NCBI GenBank assembly: GCA_027596075.1
Contig: JADGJC010000048.1
Location: forward strand, 1 to 64,000
Source: Rhizophlyctis rosea
Lineage: Eukaryota > Chytridiomycota > Chytridiomycetes > Rhizophlyctidales > Rhizophlyctidaceae
Length of the DNA: 64,000 bases
Direction of reading: 5' to 3'
In this document: positions 22,593-34,308 of the stretch, one piece after another
Layout of the letters: each line of letters begins with the position of its first letter
Position numbering within the stretch: the first letter of the stretch is position 1
Notes under the pieces: model-generated
Told to the model about the DNA's origin: nothing
Seen by the model: only the letters and a program-made list of their open reading frames with translations
Database searches by the model: none
Program-made: the position numbers and the translations under genes

Positions 22593-25292
22593 TCATTTCT
22601 TCCCCTTCTTCTTCTTCTTTCCTCCCTGCTGCGACTGCTGCGCCTGTTGCGGTGGCGCCGCAGCAGTACTACTCCTCTCACTTCCAGACCGCTCCATAGC
22701 CGGAGACGCAGGCGCGGTTCCACTTACCGACCCCGTCCCACTAACCGACCCCCTAGGCGTCGAGCTCTTAAACCCACCAATATTCGCCGACCCAGTTCCA
22801 CCTACACCAACACAAAGAAAAACGACAAAACATCATCAACAAACCGCCACACACAAACATCAAAGTAAACATCAAATCCTTCACAAAAAAACTCACCAAT
22901 ACCCCCACCAGCAACAGCAGCCCCCTGCGGCCCCCTATCCAACCCCTTCGCCCCCCGTCCCTTGTTCCCCCTAAACCCACTCCTCTGCTGCTTCTTCAAC
23001 CACCTCTCCGGATCCGGCTGCACATTCGGATCAAAAACCTTCGGCAACCTAGCCTTCCTCTTCCTCTTCTTCTTCGCCTGCTCCGTCTTCTCCCCTTCCC
23101 CACTCTGAAGCCTCTTATTCTTTCCCTTCCCCACCCCGGCGCCCGATTCCAAAGTAGCGACGTCAACAGACGAAGGAAGAGAAGGTAAGTCGTCCGCGCT
23201 AATATGGCCACGGTACTGTTCGGCTTTATCGGGGTTGAATTCAGCGTAGGCCATGACAAGTCCGGCGATGGAGGTGCTGTCCGTGCTGTCGGCTTTGACG
23301 AGGCGTTCGTAGTCTGCGGCGGCTTCTTGGGGGCGGTTGGATTTGAGCTTGTAGGCTGCGATTTGTTTGCGGATTGTGAGGTCGGTTTTGGACTGTTGCG
23401 TGTGTGAGGTAACAGCGCGGTAAGTATCGGAATTCACACTCCAGCAAAAAGCATATCAACAATCGGAGACAAAACCGCAATCCGAACAAAAACATACCAC
23501 ATCCCCACCCGCATCATCAGCCTTCCAAAACGCCGTCGCCCTCTCCAAAATCTCCACCGCCTTCCCAACCTCGCCAACCTTCCCATACAACCACACCAAA
23601 AGCGACACCAACCCCGGCTGGTACCGCGCTTCATCCCCCTCGTTCTCAAAATACTCCTGAAGGACGCCCAAAGCTCCCGCAACATTGTTCGTCGCGATGC
23701 GGTGTTGCGCAATGGCGAGGCGGATGGAGAGGGAGTGGGGGTGGGAGGTGAGGTAGCCCTGTGGGATGTTGAACGATGATTGTAAGTACCGATGTTGAGT
23801 TCGGTGCGGAATGAAGGATGAGCCATACCTGCAACTCCCTATACACATCCTCAACATTCTTCTTGTCCTTTATGCCCTTCAACGTAGCACCGGCCAAAAT
23901 CAGATATGGGCGATCGTCCGCCGCATACTCCTCCGCAAGCTTCATAGCGGTGGCTTTGGCTGCCGTAGCCTAACAATGACTGTTAGCCACAAAAGTAGAA
24001 TCCGCAAGCATTCTACAAGCCCCACCCCACCTTATTCTTGTACAAATCCAAAACAGGACCGTTCATCGCGATGACCTTCTTCTGAGCACTGTTCAATTTC
24101 TGATCCACCCCGGCGGCGGTCGCGGCTTTGTACAGTTTCTCCGAATCTTGGAGAGCGTGTTCTCCGTTGATGGCCATCAAGTTGTTGGATGCGACCGTTA
24201 TGACGTGAGCATCGCCAGTCCTGATTACCTTGGTCAGTATGGGATATTACTATATAAGATTTGGTATTTCCTCACTTTGATTTCAGAATGTTGTTATAGA
24301 TTTCGTTGGCATCGGACCTCTTGTTCTGCAATTGGTAGACGTAAGCGAGCTGGACAGCAATAATGGCGAGCTCTTGCTCGATTTCCTGTTCGGCATATTC
24401 TTCTTCTTGGAGTGCTTCGCGGCACAGCCCTGTGTAAACATTCAAATAGAATGATCAGCACCAAGTCAGATGAAATGTATACACCAGGTCTTCCGTACGT
24501 TTCGCCTCCTCAAGAAGTCCCTCAGCTTCCGCCAATTTGCCCTTCGCAATGCTGATGTTGGCACGGTTGTAGATGTTTTCGTATGTTTGCACGGTATCGT
24601 CGATTTCCATCTGATCGAAGGATTGGTACATAGTCATGAGTAATGGCGATTGCTATATTTACCTCATCGCCCAATGCAACACCATTTGCAACGGCAGCCG
24701 CCTTGACCGCATTCAGGTTAGCGGTCAACTCAGCTCTCTCGTCCTCGTCCGCACCGGCCGAAAGTTCGTTGTAGACGTCAAGACATGCCGCAAAGTCCTC
24801 CTGTTTGTACAACTGGTGGCGCGTTCCCTCAGCTTCGTGATAGTTTGTAAATAGAAGCCCAATGTTTAGTACCCACCACTTGCCCTTCCAACAATCTGAA
24901 CTTCCTTTTTAGTGCGGCATCACTTTCCGCCTGGGCTGCCTGGTGGATTTTCGCCAAACTTTCGTCCAACTTGTTGACGCGGTACAGGCAGTAAGCTTCC
25001 TCGAACAGCAAGTCATGGTTTGACAACTTGGCGAGGGAGGACAAAGCTTCGGACCAGTTGTTGAGACGGATGAGGGAGGTGATTTTCGCCTGCAGAGCGT
25101 CAGGGTCGGATGGGTCTTTCTTCAAGACTGTTTATGAGAAGTGAGTTAGGTGACTGCATGGGGACCAGAAGGGCCAGGCAACTCACTATCGTCTGCGAAC
25201 TTGACAACTTTCTTGTCATCGTCAGACGTGACCGCTCGATGCAAGTCGGTATATATTTTCTGAAGCTCTTGTGCTTGTTGCTTTGTCGCCAT
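22593..25292 (-). CDS. SRP72: signal recognition particle subunit SRP72
   Basis: Binds SRP RNA with SRP68 in co-translational targeting to the ER. Ten exons in transcription order: 25187-25292, 24877-25127, 24663-24812, 24499-24610, 24276-24429, 24031-24220, 23829-23969, 23498-23758, 22897-23392 and 22593-22801; 689 residues, the family length. The N-terminal 530 residues are TPR-like helical repeats (RLNNWSEALSSLAKL, LYKQEDFAACLDVYNEL, EIEQELAIIAVQLAYVYQL). The conserved RNA-binding motif FDPNVQPDPERWLKKQQRS lies near residue 595, preceded by a Lys/Arg cluster and followed by GFRGNKGRG. The tail is Gly/Ser/Gln-rich and ends in a polylysine stretch. Start at MATKQQAQELQKIY. Nothing unusual besides the intron number. 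Confidence 0.95.
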
Positions 25293-26464
25293 CTTTGGAA
25301 GATCGCCTGGGAAAGGAAATGGAGTTGTTGGGTAAAGGTGATGGTGGCATGGAGGAGGCCTTGCCAGGTTGTGGCGTCGTACGATGCTCAGCTGGCTTGA
25401 CAAGCAGTGACTGGAAATACGCCACTTTCAAGCCATTTGCGGCACAGTGAGCGAATGTGGGGCCTTCAACGTTAACCCATCGTTGCACAGAGTGTGACCA
25501 ACGCGGGGACTTTTCAGGGCTCTATTGCCGGCTTTTGCCATTTGGATCCGATATTTTTGTGGAGGACAATCCGCCCAACTATCACCACTTATGGAGAACA
25601 GTATGTTGGGAGATGAAATGTTTTGTCGCACAACGGGAGTACGGATGAGGGATCTCGCTTTTGTGGCGGTCGGTGCCATCAGTGTGTTGCGGGGGGTTGG
25701 GGACCCAGACCCGAACTGCTGCGGGGAACACCAGCTTTACCATGTGCTTCATGTGAATGTATGTTCTTGGCTATATGGGGGTGTATCTCACCAAAACCAT
25801 AATGAAGATGGTGCTTCAGGCAGACCTCGTAATTATTTGATGTCTTTCCAAAGTTATTATTTACTTTTTTGTAGTTTGTCATGTGTATAGATCCGTGATC
25901 ATTGAGCCACAGCATAACATCGCGAAATTACCACTATTATATGCATCCAAGGGCCTTGAGATTGCATGACAATCGTTCTATGCATACCTTGTGAACGACC
26001 TCCTCCTCCACCGACTTTCCGTAAACTTGCCCTCTGGTGGCGCACCACACGAACTCGGAGCCTGCCCTCCCTTCAACCAGCTGCTCCACCACACACATTC
26101 GTTGCCTCGAAGGTTCTGAGGATCTGCAAGAGGGGAGAGCTTGTTTCACACGACCATAGGACCTACCTACCTACCTACAGGCTACCACCTGTCAATTGCA
26201 CACCAACGCAAACATCTGTCATCGGGTCTTCCTGGCCTTTTACCTACACGCCAGCACACCCGCACACCCGCACACCCACGGTTTGTTTACATTGTATGGT
26301 GAACACGTAAGCGGGATTTACCTAGAACCTGACCACCTCCCACGGCACCTGAGCCCCCGCAAACCTGGACACTCCCCCTCGCTTCCCTCTTCCATATTCA
26401 AATATCTCGCCTCTCACCGAGACCTTCACCCTTCGGTTGTGCTCGTGCGTAAGGTCGCGCAAGG
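25293..26464. other. divergent intergenic region
   Basis: 1.2 kb between SRP72 (-) and the F-BAR/RhoGAP gene (+). A short CTAC microsatellite lies at about 26161-26180 and a CACACCCG microsatellite at about 26256-26280, both likely in the RhoGAP leader or promoter. No gene is supported. Confidence 0.5.
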
Positions 26465-29081
26465 ATGTTGTCCTCAAGTGACCCCACAAAAGTTGCGCCA
26501 TTCCCGGCCCTCGATACCTCAAACCCTATCACAATTCCCACACGCACACAAAGCAGTCTGACGCAAGCTTCAACACCTGTCAGTCCTCTTGCAACATCCT
26601 CGCCACAACTACCAGCAGTCGCACCCAAAATCGATCGCAATGGTATGGCAATCGCATATTCCTGCGCACTTAAATGATCAAATTTCTTACAACATGATGC
26701 TTTGATACATTTTACAGCCTCTCCAGCACCCACAACATCGTCCATGTCCCCCCGCAAACCCTTCGCCACATCATCAGATCCACATCAACGCATGGGAAGT
26801 CTAGACTTGGGCATTCCGGTCACAATGGAGGACAGCGATGGGAGTGGGGATGGCATCATGATGGGGCGACCAATGAAAGCAAATACGGACCCGGAGGCAG
26901 ATCGGATACTACAAACATTGTGCAACTTCGAGGTACCTTCCTGTGGAGTTCTGGAATGGAATTGGATCTGGATTCTGATGGCGTTTTCGGTTACAGAACG
27001 GATTCCACCTATTGCTGGACAGAATACGACAAGACATGCGGAGTACGCAAGAGGCCATGATGTTCTTGAAGAAACGGGCAGCGATCGAGGAGAAATATGC
27101 GAGGTCAATGCTGGAACTGGCGCAAACGTCTCCAGTACAGGTTCCATATGGCAAGGAAGGGTAAGAACGAGGACCTTCATTGCGTCAGCTGGACCCAATT
27201 ATTGTGTACTCACCTATTCATGCTTCAACAGATCATATGCGGACTCATGGGCACGCTTTGTGAAGATGCACGAAACAATTGCAGAGACTCGATTACACTT
27301 TTCGAGTTCGGTGGGCGAGATCGCGGATGAGCTGGCGACCTTGTACAAAAACACAGAACGGAGTCGGAAGCAGGTGCGGAGATAATGGTTACATCTACAT
27401 CCCAACAAGACTGGGAAAACTGACCCAATACCATCACAGCTAAAAGACGCCGGATACAAACACCTCAAACACATGCAAGATGCCGACACCGCCCTCGACA
27501 AAGCCAAACACAAATACGACTCCTCCTCCGAAGACTGGGAACGCGCCATCCAAAACCGCGAGTCCCGCGAAAATGACGCCTCAGACACTAAATCCATCAC
27601 CTCATCATCCAACAACAACAGCACACCGCAACTACCGACGAGTCTAGCGGCACTGAAGAAGGCGGGCATCACGAAGAGTTTGTCGAATCATATCAGCCTT
27701 GTGAAGCAGAGTTTGGGCGGGCCGCAGCAGTTGCAGAGGGCGGAGGAAGTTGCGAGGCATAAAGCGAGCGTGGCGAATGAGAATTATAAGACGCAGTTGC
27801 AGCAGACGAATATGATCAGGAATGGGTTCTTCCATGTGCATTTGCCGAGGTTCATTAGGGTATGTGGCCAGGCGAGAAGGATCTTCTCGTTTTATTATTT
27901 TGGGATTTTGTCGTTTGTCGCGTCCACACGAACCCTCACTAAATCTCGTCTCAAAAACTTACTATCAACAGCTCCTAAAAGACACCAACGACGACTGCGA
28001 CCAAGGCCTCCAATACCACCTCACAAAATACGCCCAAGAAATGGAATCAGCCCTCATGAAAGAAGCCACAACCATCTCACCCCTCGACAAAGAAACACCC
28101 GGTCTCGTCCGTCTCCTCGAATCCGTCGACGCCGACAAAGACTTTGAGGGCTTCATGAACACCTACCTGGAACGACAAAAGGAAATGCAGAAGGGGGATC
28201 ATCAGTATTCGCCTTATGCTATGGGGCGGTTGGTGGGGGGTGTTGTTGGCGGAATCGGCGGAGGGGGGGGAGGGGATGTGGGAGGGCAACAGCAGCAGAT
28301 GGGACAGGTATCGCTGAATTTGAAGCCGAATTTTGGGGTTCCGCTTGTGGGGTTGATGGAACGGGATCAGAGTCCTGTTCCGGTTGTTGTCAGCAAGTGT
28401 GTGGAGTGTGTTGAGAGGTGTGGGATGAGGGCGCAAGGGTTGTATAGGGTTAGTGGGACGAGTACGAGTGTGAGGAGTTTGAGGGAGGCGTTGGATAGGG
28501 GTGAGTAGTTTATTTGTTTTTTCTGTTTGTTTTTGTGTGTTTTTTGGGGGGGGGTTTGGTGGGGGCGATGTGGAGAGAAGAAGGAGAGGATGGTGGAGAG
28601 CATTTGATACTGACGATTTGTTGTTTTTTTTCCTGCCTAAAACACAGATCCCGCAGGAACAGACATGGACCCCTACACAACCGACATCCACAACGTAACC
28701 GGCGTCCTAAAACTCTACTTCCGCGAACTTCCCGACCCCCTCTTCCCACGCGACATGTACCGCCAATTCATCGACGCCGCTCGGATCGACGACGCTCGTC
28801 ATCGCCTTATAACAATCCACGAACTAATCAACAACCTCCATGACGCGCATTACGCTACACTCCAAGTGCTCGCGGGACATTTGTTTAGAGTGACGACGTA
28901 TGAGATGGAGAATAAGATGACGAGTGCGAATCTGGGGATTGTGTGGGGGCCTACGTTGATGGATCCGCCGAAGAGTGGGACGGGGGGAGTGGATGCGGGG
29001 GATTTGAAGTTGCAGAGTTTGGTGGTGGAGACTGTTGTGGGGAATTTTGAGAGTATTTTTGAGGTTGAGGAGGGGGGTTAG
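26465..29081 (+). CDS. F-BAR domain Rho GTPase-activating protein
   Basis: Stimulates GTP hydrolysis by a Rho-family GTPase at curved membranes; comparable to yeast Rgd1. Seven exons: 26465-26642, 26718-26932, 26997-27160, 27232-27373, 27440-27859, 27972-28500 and 28648-29081; 693 residues. Residues 1-110 are Ser/Thr/Pro-rich. The F-BAR region, about 125-420, shows KKRAAIEEKYARSMLELAQ, SYADSWARFVKMHE and coiled segments. A Gly/Gln linker follows, then RhoGAP from about 490: FGVPLVGLM, the arginine finger in GLYRVSGTSTSVRSL, LKLYFRELPDPLFP and NKMTSANLGIVWGPTL. All are canonical. Junction phases are consistent throughout. A G10 run follows the stop by 28 nt. Confidence 0.95.
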
Positions 29082-29536
29082 GATGGACTTTTTGGGGGGA
29101 TGGGGGTTGGGGGGGGGGAGGAGGGGCTTGATTGGTTTTGTACAGTTGGATGGGAACGTTTTTGGCCTTGCTTTTTATTATTTTTTTGGGTAATTTTGGG
29201 AATGTTGTTCTTTCTTGAGGAGTGATGGGTATATATGAGCACCTGTAGAGATGGGAGGGAAACTGTTCTCCCTCTCTTGTTTTGCTTTTTCCTTCCTCTC
29301 ATATTGGAGGGGAGAACGAGTGTTTTGGTAATGGTTGTAATATAATGTTTCTGTTCTTGCTTCACTGAGTTGCTGTCCTCGTCTCGAGTATCGGTCCTTG
29401 ATGTCCCAGTCATATGTGTGATGCAAACCAACACGACCCTATCGGCTCACTCCGTATGATAATACAGCACCATCAGCAGTCGAAAAAACACCCCAAATCT
29501 ATTTACATATACACACCCAAAACAAAAAACCCATCC
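29082..29536. other. convergent 3' intergenic region
   Basis: 455 bp between the stops of the RhoGAP gene and the metallodipeptidase gene. It contains G-rich sequence at 29085-29128, including a G10 run at 29109-29118. Nothing else recognised. Confidence 0.5.
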
Positions 29537-31926
29537 TCACACCTGCACCTTCGCAATCTCATGCAAATACGTGCTCAGCAAGTTGATCCCCTCAATATAG
29601 TTCAACTTATCAATCTTCTCATTGATGGAATGCGCTCCATCGTCGCTCTTCCCCATCGGAAGCAACAACACGCTCTTCTTCAGCGCGTCCTGGAATGTCA
29701 ACGTGACGGGGATACTGCCGCCTTCGCGGGTGAAATCGGGTTTGGCGTTGAAGACTTTTTGGACGGCTTTGGAGGCGGCGACTGGAAGGAGTGTGTTGGC
29801 TGGTGAAGAACATATGAAATGCCCGGCGGAGGAAATGACACCTACCGTAGTTCCAGTGGTTGACGTCCGCGACCCACCATTTGCCCGCATGTCCGCATTC
29901 GACCGTCATCGTGTTCTTGCTGTTCAGCTTCTTGAATTCCGCTTCCAGGTAAGATTTTACCTGTTGGGTGATCTTGTCCGGCGTTTGGTTGGGGACCGTT
30001 CTTTTCGGGATGCATGTTAGCATCATCCCAAACGATGGTCCAGGATGTTTATGAAACTCACCGGATAGAGAACTTGCCAATGACTTTAGCAGGAATGACG
30101 GTTTTAGCTCCTTGGGAATAGAATGCGCCTTCGATTCCGTGCAGTGAAAGTGATGGGAAGCGCCACCTTTACAAATCGAGAGTATTTAGCGCAAGGTTGA
30201 CTCTGCGATGTGCATACAAAACCAACCTTGCCATGAGAACTTCCTTCTCGGTGTCAAAAATCGTGGTTTTCGAGGCAGTAGCAGACTCAATGTCCGCAAG
30301 CGTAAAAGCAAGGCCCTGGTATAAGCTGTTTTCCGCCTCTGAATATTGTGTCAACCATCTTCATCCATTATCTGCTCCCGCAAACTCACTAACCTGTTAC
30401 TGGAGCGACTTCGTCCTAACGGTCACAAATAACGGATGAGGAAACCGGCCAAGTGGTTAATCCGGATAAACGCAACGACTCACATAAACTCCAGGAATCA
30501 AAATCTTTCCATCAACCGTCACAAGCTTCGACATCAACGCAATGAGATCCGTCATTGGCTCATGCACGGTCCCGCCTAGTGTCACCATATCAATGTCCTG
30601 TAGTTTCACCATCAAGAGGATCGCCTCATTCACTTACCAAAAACACCAGAATGCAAGTCCTTGCCAGGTCCGCTGATTGTCACTGACAGCAAAATCAATT
30701 GTCAATAGCTGTGCACTTGTGCGCAACCAACCCTGCTACTCACAGGAGTAATATGAAATCCCGCGCAATCCGTACGTCAAGCAAGGCTTTTCCGTTCCCA
30801 GCCAGTCTGACATATCAAAAGGTTACTCTATTGCATCGTCAATGGTTCGTGCCGATGAGACCTACAATTGTCAGATATGCAAACACAGTCGACATCCTTG
30901 AAGTATTTGTTGGCCTCGGCAATGATGATGTCGTCCAGTCCTTCACTGCCGGACTCTGCATGGATTCATGATTTGTTGGGCAAAATCTAAGATATGAAGT
31001 TCTGCTGCAGCGCAGTGTACTAGATTATAAGGACGCACCTTCCATTCCTTCGAAGCACATCTTCAAGTTGATTGGAAGGTCGATGCCGAGCTTCTGGTGC
31101 GCTTCAATGACCCACAGCCAGGAGATAACCGGGGCTGGAAGATGTGTTGGAGAAAAGGCTCAAATACCGGATGGCGACACCCGCTGACCTTTGTCATCAG
31201 TAGAACCACGTCCAAGCAATCGGCCTTGCTCATCCTCCACCAAAGTCCATGGGTCGGTGTTCCAGCTGTGGGGTCAACTTCAGTGCTCTCGTCGTGATCG
31301 TACAGATAACCATATTTGATCCTCACCCATCGGACTTGAAAGCAGGTTGCACGTCATAGTGACCTATGAGCAAAGTCAGCATCCGCACATCTTTGGTGTG
31401 TTCCCGCACGGGCGCCATTCGACACGCACCATAAACCAAAACAGTCTTCTTCGACGCATCAGTGCCGTACGTGCCCAAAACAACCGGGGGCAAGTCCAGC
31501 TCCTTCCCTTCCAATGTTTGTTTACCAGGATTGCGCGTCTCCACACTAATAAGATTGGTTCGTCAGTGAGAACCCCGTTGCGTGCTTGTAACGGCGCTTT
31601 TACTTCGTCCATACCTTGCACCCAAACGCTTGAGCTCAGTCACAAGCCACTATTAGAAGGTTAGACGCGTGCAGCGGAAGGTTTACAAGCTTCAAGAGAG
31701 TGCACATACTTCTCCCATACGGAAAACGTCAGGTCTGCGGTGTGCTTCACCGCTTACGCTGTTTGAAAAAGGCATTGTTAGCTTCCGCTAAGCATTGCTG
31801 GGACCAACGAAGCACACCCGCGCTGCCCACAAACCTGGGAATGGCAACAACCTCGGCGAGTCTTTGGATGTAGTACTTTTCATTCTGCCTGATGTAGGCT
31901 GCGATCTTTTCGTGGTTGTCTGCCAT
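29537..31926 (-). CDS. DUG1: Cys-Gly metallodipeptidase (CNDP2/Dug1-like, M20)
   Basis: Cytosolic Zn/Mn dipeptidase that cleaves Cys-Gly during glutathione turnover. Sixteen exons, 5' to 3': 31835-31926, 31710-31758, 31615-31649, 31430-31545, 31327-31363, 31189-31265, 31039-31134, 30866-30955, 30744-30806, 30638-30682, 30484-30575, 30394-30415, 30227-30338, 30062-30166, 29846-30000 and 29537-29781; 476 residues, as in CNDP2. M20 motifs are intact: [10 protein letters not shown] (metal His), [10 protein letters not shown] (bridging Asp), CFEGMEESGSEG (catalytic and metal Glu), [21 protein letters not shown] (dimer His) and [15 protein letters not shown]. Start at [16 protein letters not shown]. 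Exon 12 has only 22 nt. This is the most intron-dense gene in the window. Confidence 0.96.
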
Positions 31927-32512
31927 CGTGTAGTGAAATGCCCTTTTTGTGTGTCGAAGATGTCGAATGGGATGAGCGTGGGAGGAGAAGGTGGCACGGA
32001 GAAGCTGTGTGCCAGGGCCATTTGAGCAGCGATGTCACATGAGCCGGCTGAAGCTTCAAGCCAGCCGCCACGGGTGCAGCAATTGGCTTTATCATGATGG
32101 AAGGTATTGAGACTGGATTGCTCAAGAGACGTTAGTGCAATAGTGCATTGAAGAACCCATCTTGAAGTATATAAAGCGTCTACGGTAAGTTTTGTATCCC
32201 TGTGATGTGGATCAATTGAGGGTTGGGCTTTAGCTCCCATCAGTTGGGAATGGACGTAAACAATTGCAATGTAAACATTTCTCCTGATGCGGGAATTTCG
32301 GGGACCATACAGGGGAATATCTCAAACCTTTTTTTACTGTTCGCTTCCCAGGTCTCTTTGCACGCTTTGGCATCTCAACAGATCACTTCAGCGTGGGAAC
32401 ATTATATACGCGGTAGATTGGCTTTTTTAATCCTCAAATATGGACTCGTCTTGATATTACTGTCTTGTTAATAGTCTTTGACTTCATTGTCGAACTCTAC
32501 CCTATTCCGCCA
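31927..32512. other. intergenic, no supported gene
   Basis: 586 bp between the start of the metallodipeptidase gene and the 3' end of the next minus-strand gene; presumably the dipeptidase promoter. A TATATAAAG string at 32167 is not placed suitably for any annotated start. Confidence 0.45.
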
Positions 32513-32932
32513 TCACTTCTGCACCTCCGACTCCGTGACCTTTATCTCGATGAAAGTACAATCATCCCAATCATCCAGCTCTGCCCGAGCAGTAAGAAGG
32601 CCCTTCTCATCCAAGCTCGTCTCGATCCCTTCCTGAGAGTCAAGATCTTCGTCATCTTCAATGTTGCATAGATTCTTCAACTCCTCACGCGCGGCTTCGT
32701 TGGCAGAGTCAATGGATGCGTAAGTGCCTAAGATGCATGTGCCGTCACTCAAGTCGCTGTCATCGTCTTGTATGACCATGTAGACCTTTGGTTTGGGTGC
32801 GGGAGGGGGTTTGGTGGTGGTGGTGGATTTCGCCTTCTTGGATGTTTGTAAGGGTTTATCGTCGGAGGGGGAGATTTTGTGGGAAGGATCTGCCTCTGAA
32901 AAAGGGGCACGGCGTTTGCGGGATTCGGGCAT
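32513..32932 (-). CDS. small hypothetical protein, tandem paralogue A
   Basis: Single-exon frame of 139 residues. The N-terminus is basic and Ser/Lys/Pro-rich (PESRKRRAPF, SKKAKSTTTTK), looking like a nuclear localisation signal. The C-terminal 95 residues form one compact domain: KVYMVIQDDDSD, LGTYASIDSANEAAREEL and WDDCTFIEIKVTESEVQ. The paralogue at 33370-33777 has the same layout (KVYLVTRTKDDDE, SIHASVKGANAAARNEI). I do not recognise the family. The two copies lie head to tail, 437 bp apart. Confidence 0.7.
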   Translation of the reverse strand: MPESRKRRAPFSEADPSHKISPSDDKPLQTSKKAKSTTTTKPPPAPKPKVYMVIQDDDSDLSDGTCILGTYASIDSANEAAREELKNLCNIEDDEDLDSQEGIETSLDEKGLLTARAELDDWDDCTFIEIKVTESEVQK

Positions 32933-33369
32933 TGTTTTCTAGAAAAAGCCATGAGTACTGGAGGAATGACAGATGTGGGATCCAATTGACCATATTCTTG
33001 ACTTACTTGTGAGAGTCTCTCGAAGTCAAGGCTGTGAGATGTTGGCAGTAGTTCAATCTGGCGTATGAAGATGCAATGCTATTCGTAAGATGGAAATGTG
33101 TGAAGTGCGAAGGCGGTGAGGGTGACAGTGGGCCGGGTCCCCCATCGAAATGTGGAGGAAGACTGATGTCATCCTTGGCATTAATCCATAAAAGGTAATA
33201 TCGATTTTGAATGTAAACATTCTGGTTGCCCTGCTCGCCAAGAGGTGCAAGAAGTGCAAAGAGCTAAACCAACATATAAGTCCAGAGACATTAACGCCCA
33301 GAAGCAAGTTCTTCTCTATTTGTAAAAAAGTTATCCTTCTTGGTCTTCTAAATCGTCCAAGCTTGTAGG

Positions 33370-33777
33370 TCACGCTTGTATTTCCTTCTCCTCAACCCTG
33401 ATGAAGAGCTCACCATCATCATTTCAATCGTGGTCCCCATGAAACCTCAAAAGACCCTGGTCATACCAAATCGCCACTCCCCATTTATCTACAAGCTCGC
33501 CATCGTCCCCGCCATCACTCCAGTTACCAAGACGCCTAATCTCGTTTCGGGCGGCCGCATTAGCTCCTTTGACGGACGCATGGATGCTGAGTGTATCAGT
33601 CATTTCATCGTCATCTTTGGTCCGAGTGACTAGATACACCTTTCGACCAACAAGGGAAGGAAGCGTGGCAGTGGGTTTTGCTCTCTTGGATATTTGGGAG
33701 GATGTGCCGTTGGAGGGTGGGGTGTCTTTCGAAGGCTCGGGAAGGGGGGCACTGCGTTTCTTTGATTCGGACGTCAT
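33370..33777 (-). pseudogene. small hypothetical protein, tandem paralogue B with internal TGA
   Basis: From ATG 33777 (MTSESKKRSAPLPEPSK) the frame runs 117 codons to TGA at 33424-33426. It then stays open in the same frame for 17 more codons (NDDGELFIRVEEKEIQA) to TGA at 33370-33372. This extension aligns with the end of paralogue A (WDDCTFIEIKVTESEVQK), and the internal TGA falls at the position of the Trp in A. A TGG to TGA change therefore probably truncated this copy; readthrough is a less likely alternative. A shorter functional protein ending at 33424 is also possible. Confidence 0.6.
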
Positions 33778-34308
33778 TTTGGATGAGAGCTGTCGCAATA
33801 AGCAATTGGAAGAGTGAGGTGGTTGCACTATAACCGTAAAGGTATGTCACCAGTACGTACATACGAATGTCAGCTGAGGTTGGTGAAGATGCCGGGTCAA
33901 GTGGGTGGGAGAGTGAAGTCGGTGAGCAGTGTGAGTTGGCAATTCCTTGAGGTCGAATTCCGTTGGCTTCAAAGATCGCTCGAGTCAGGCGGTATCCGCA
34001 CCCACTACGTAACGTTGCTGCTCTATAGCTACTATGCTATGGCAAGAGATCTTGAAAAAGTCGAGATGAGTTCAAGCATTTTCGCTGAAAGGACAGAAAT
34101 GTAAACAAACAGTGTCCAGTCGGACCGGACTCACAGTACCATCAGTCCGAAAATGGCAAAATTGCAAAGCAAGTGCTGGCCCTTGCCAAAAACAATAGTG
34201 ATAGGCAAGCTGCTTTTGATACTCACATGATTATGTACCACGATATCAGAACTATCTACTGCTATGAATATACTACAATCTCACAATCCTGATCCTATCG
34301 GGTCTATC
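33778..34308. other. intergenic, no supported gene
   Basis: 531 bp between the start of paralogue B and the 3' end of the O-acetyltransferase gene. No motif-bearing frame or RNA gene seen. Confidence 0.45.

Noticed and set aside
33424..33426. TGA read as tryptophan by an altered genetic code
   Set aside because: All other genes in the window use TGA as a normal stop (for example LeuRS, SRP72 and RIB3), so a code change is excluded.
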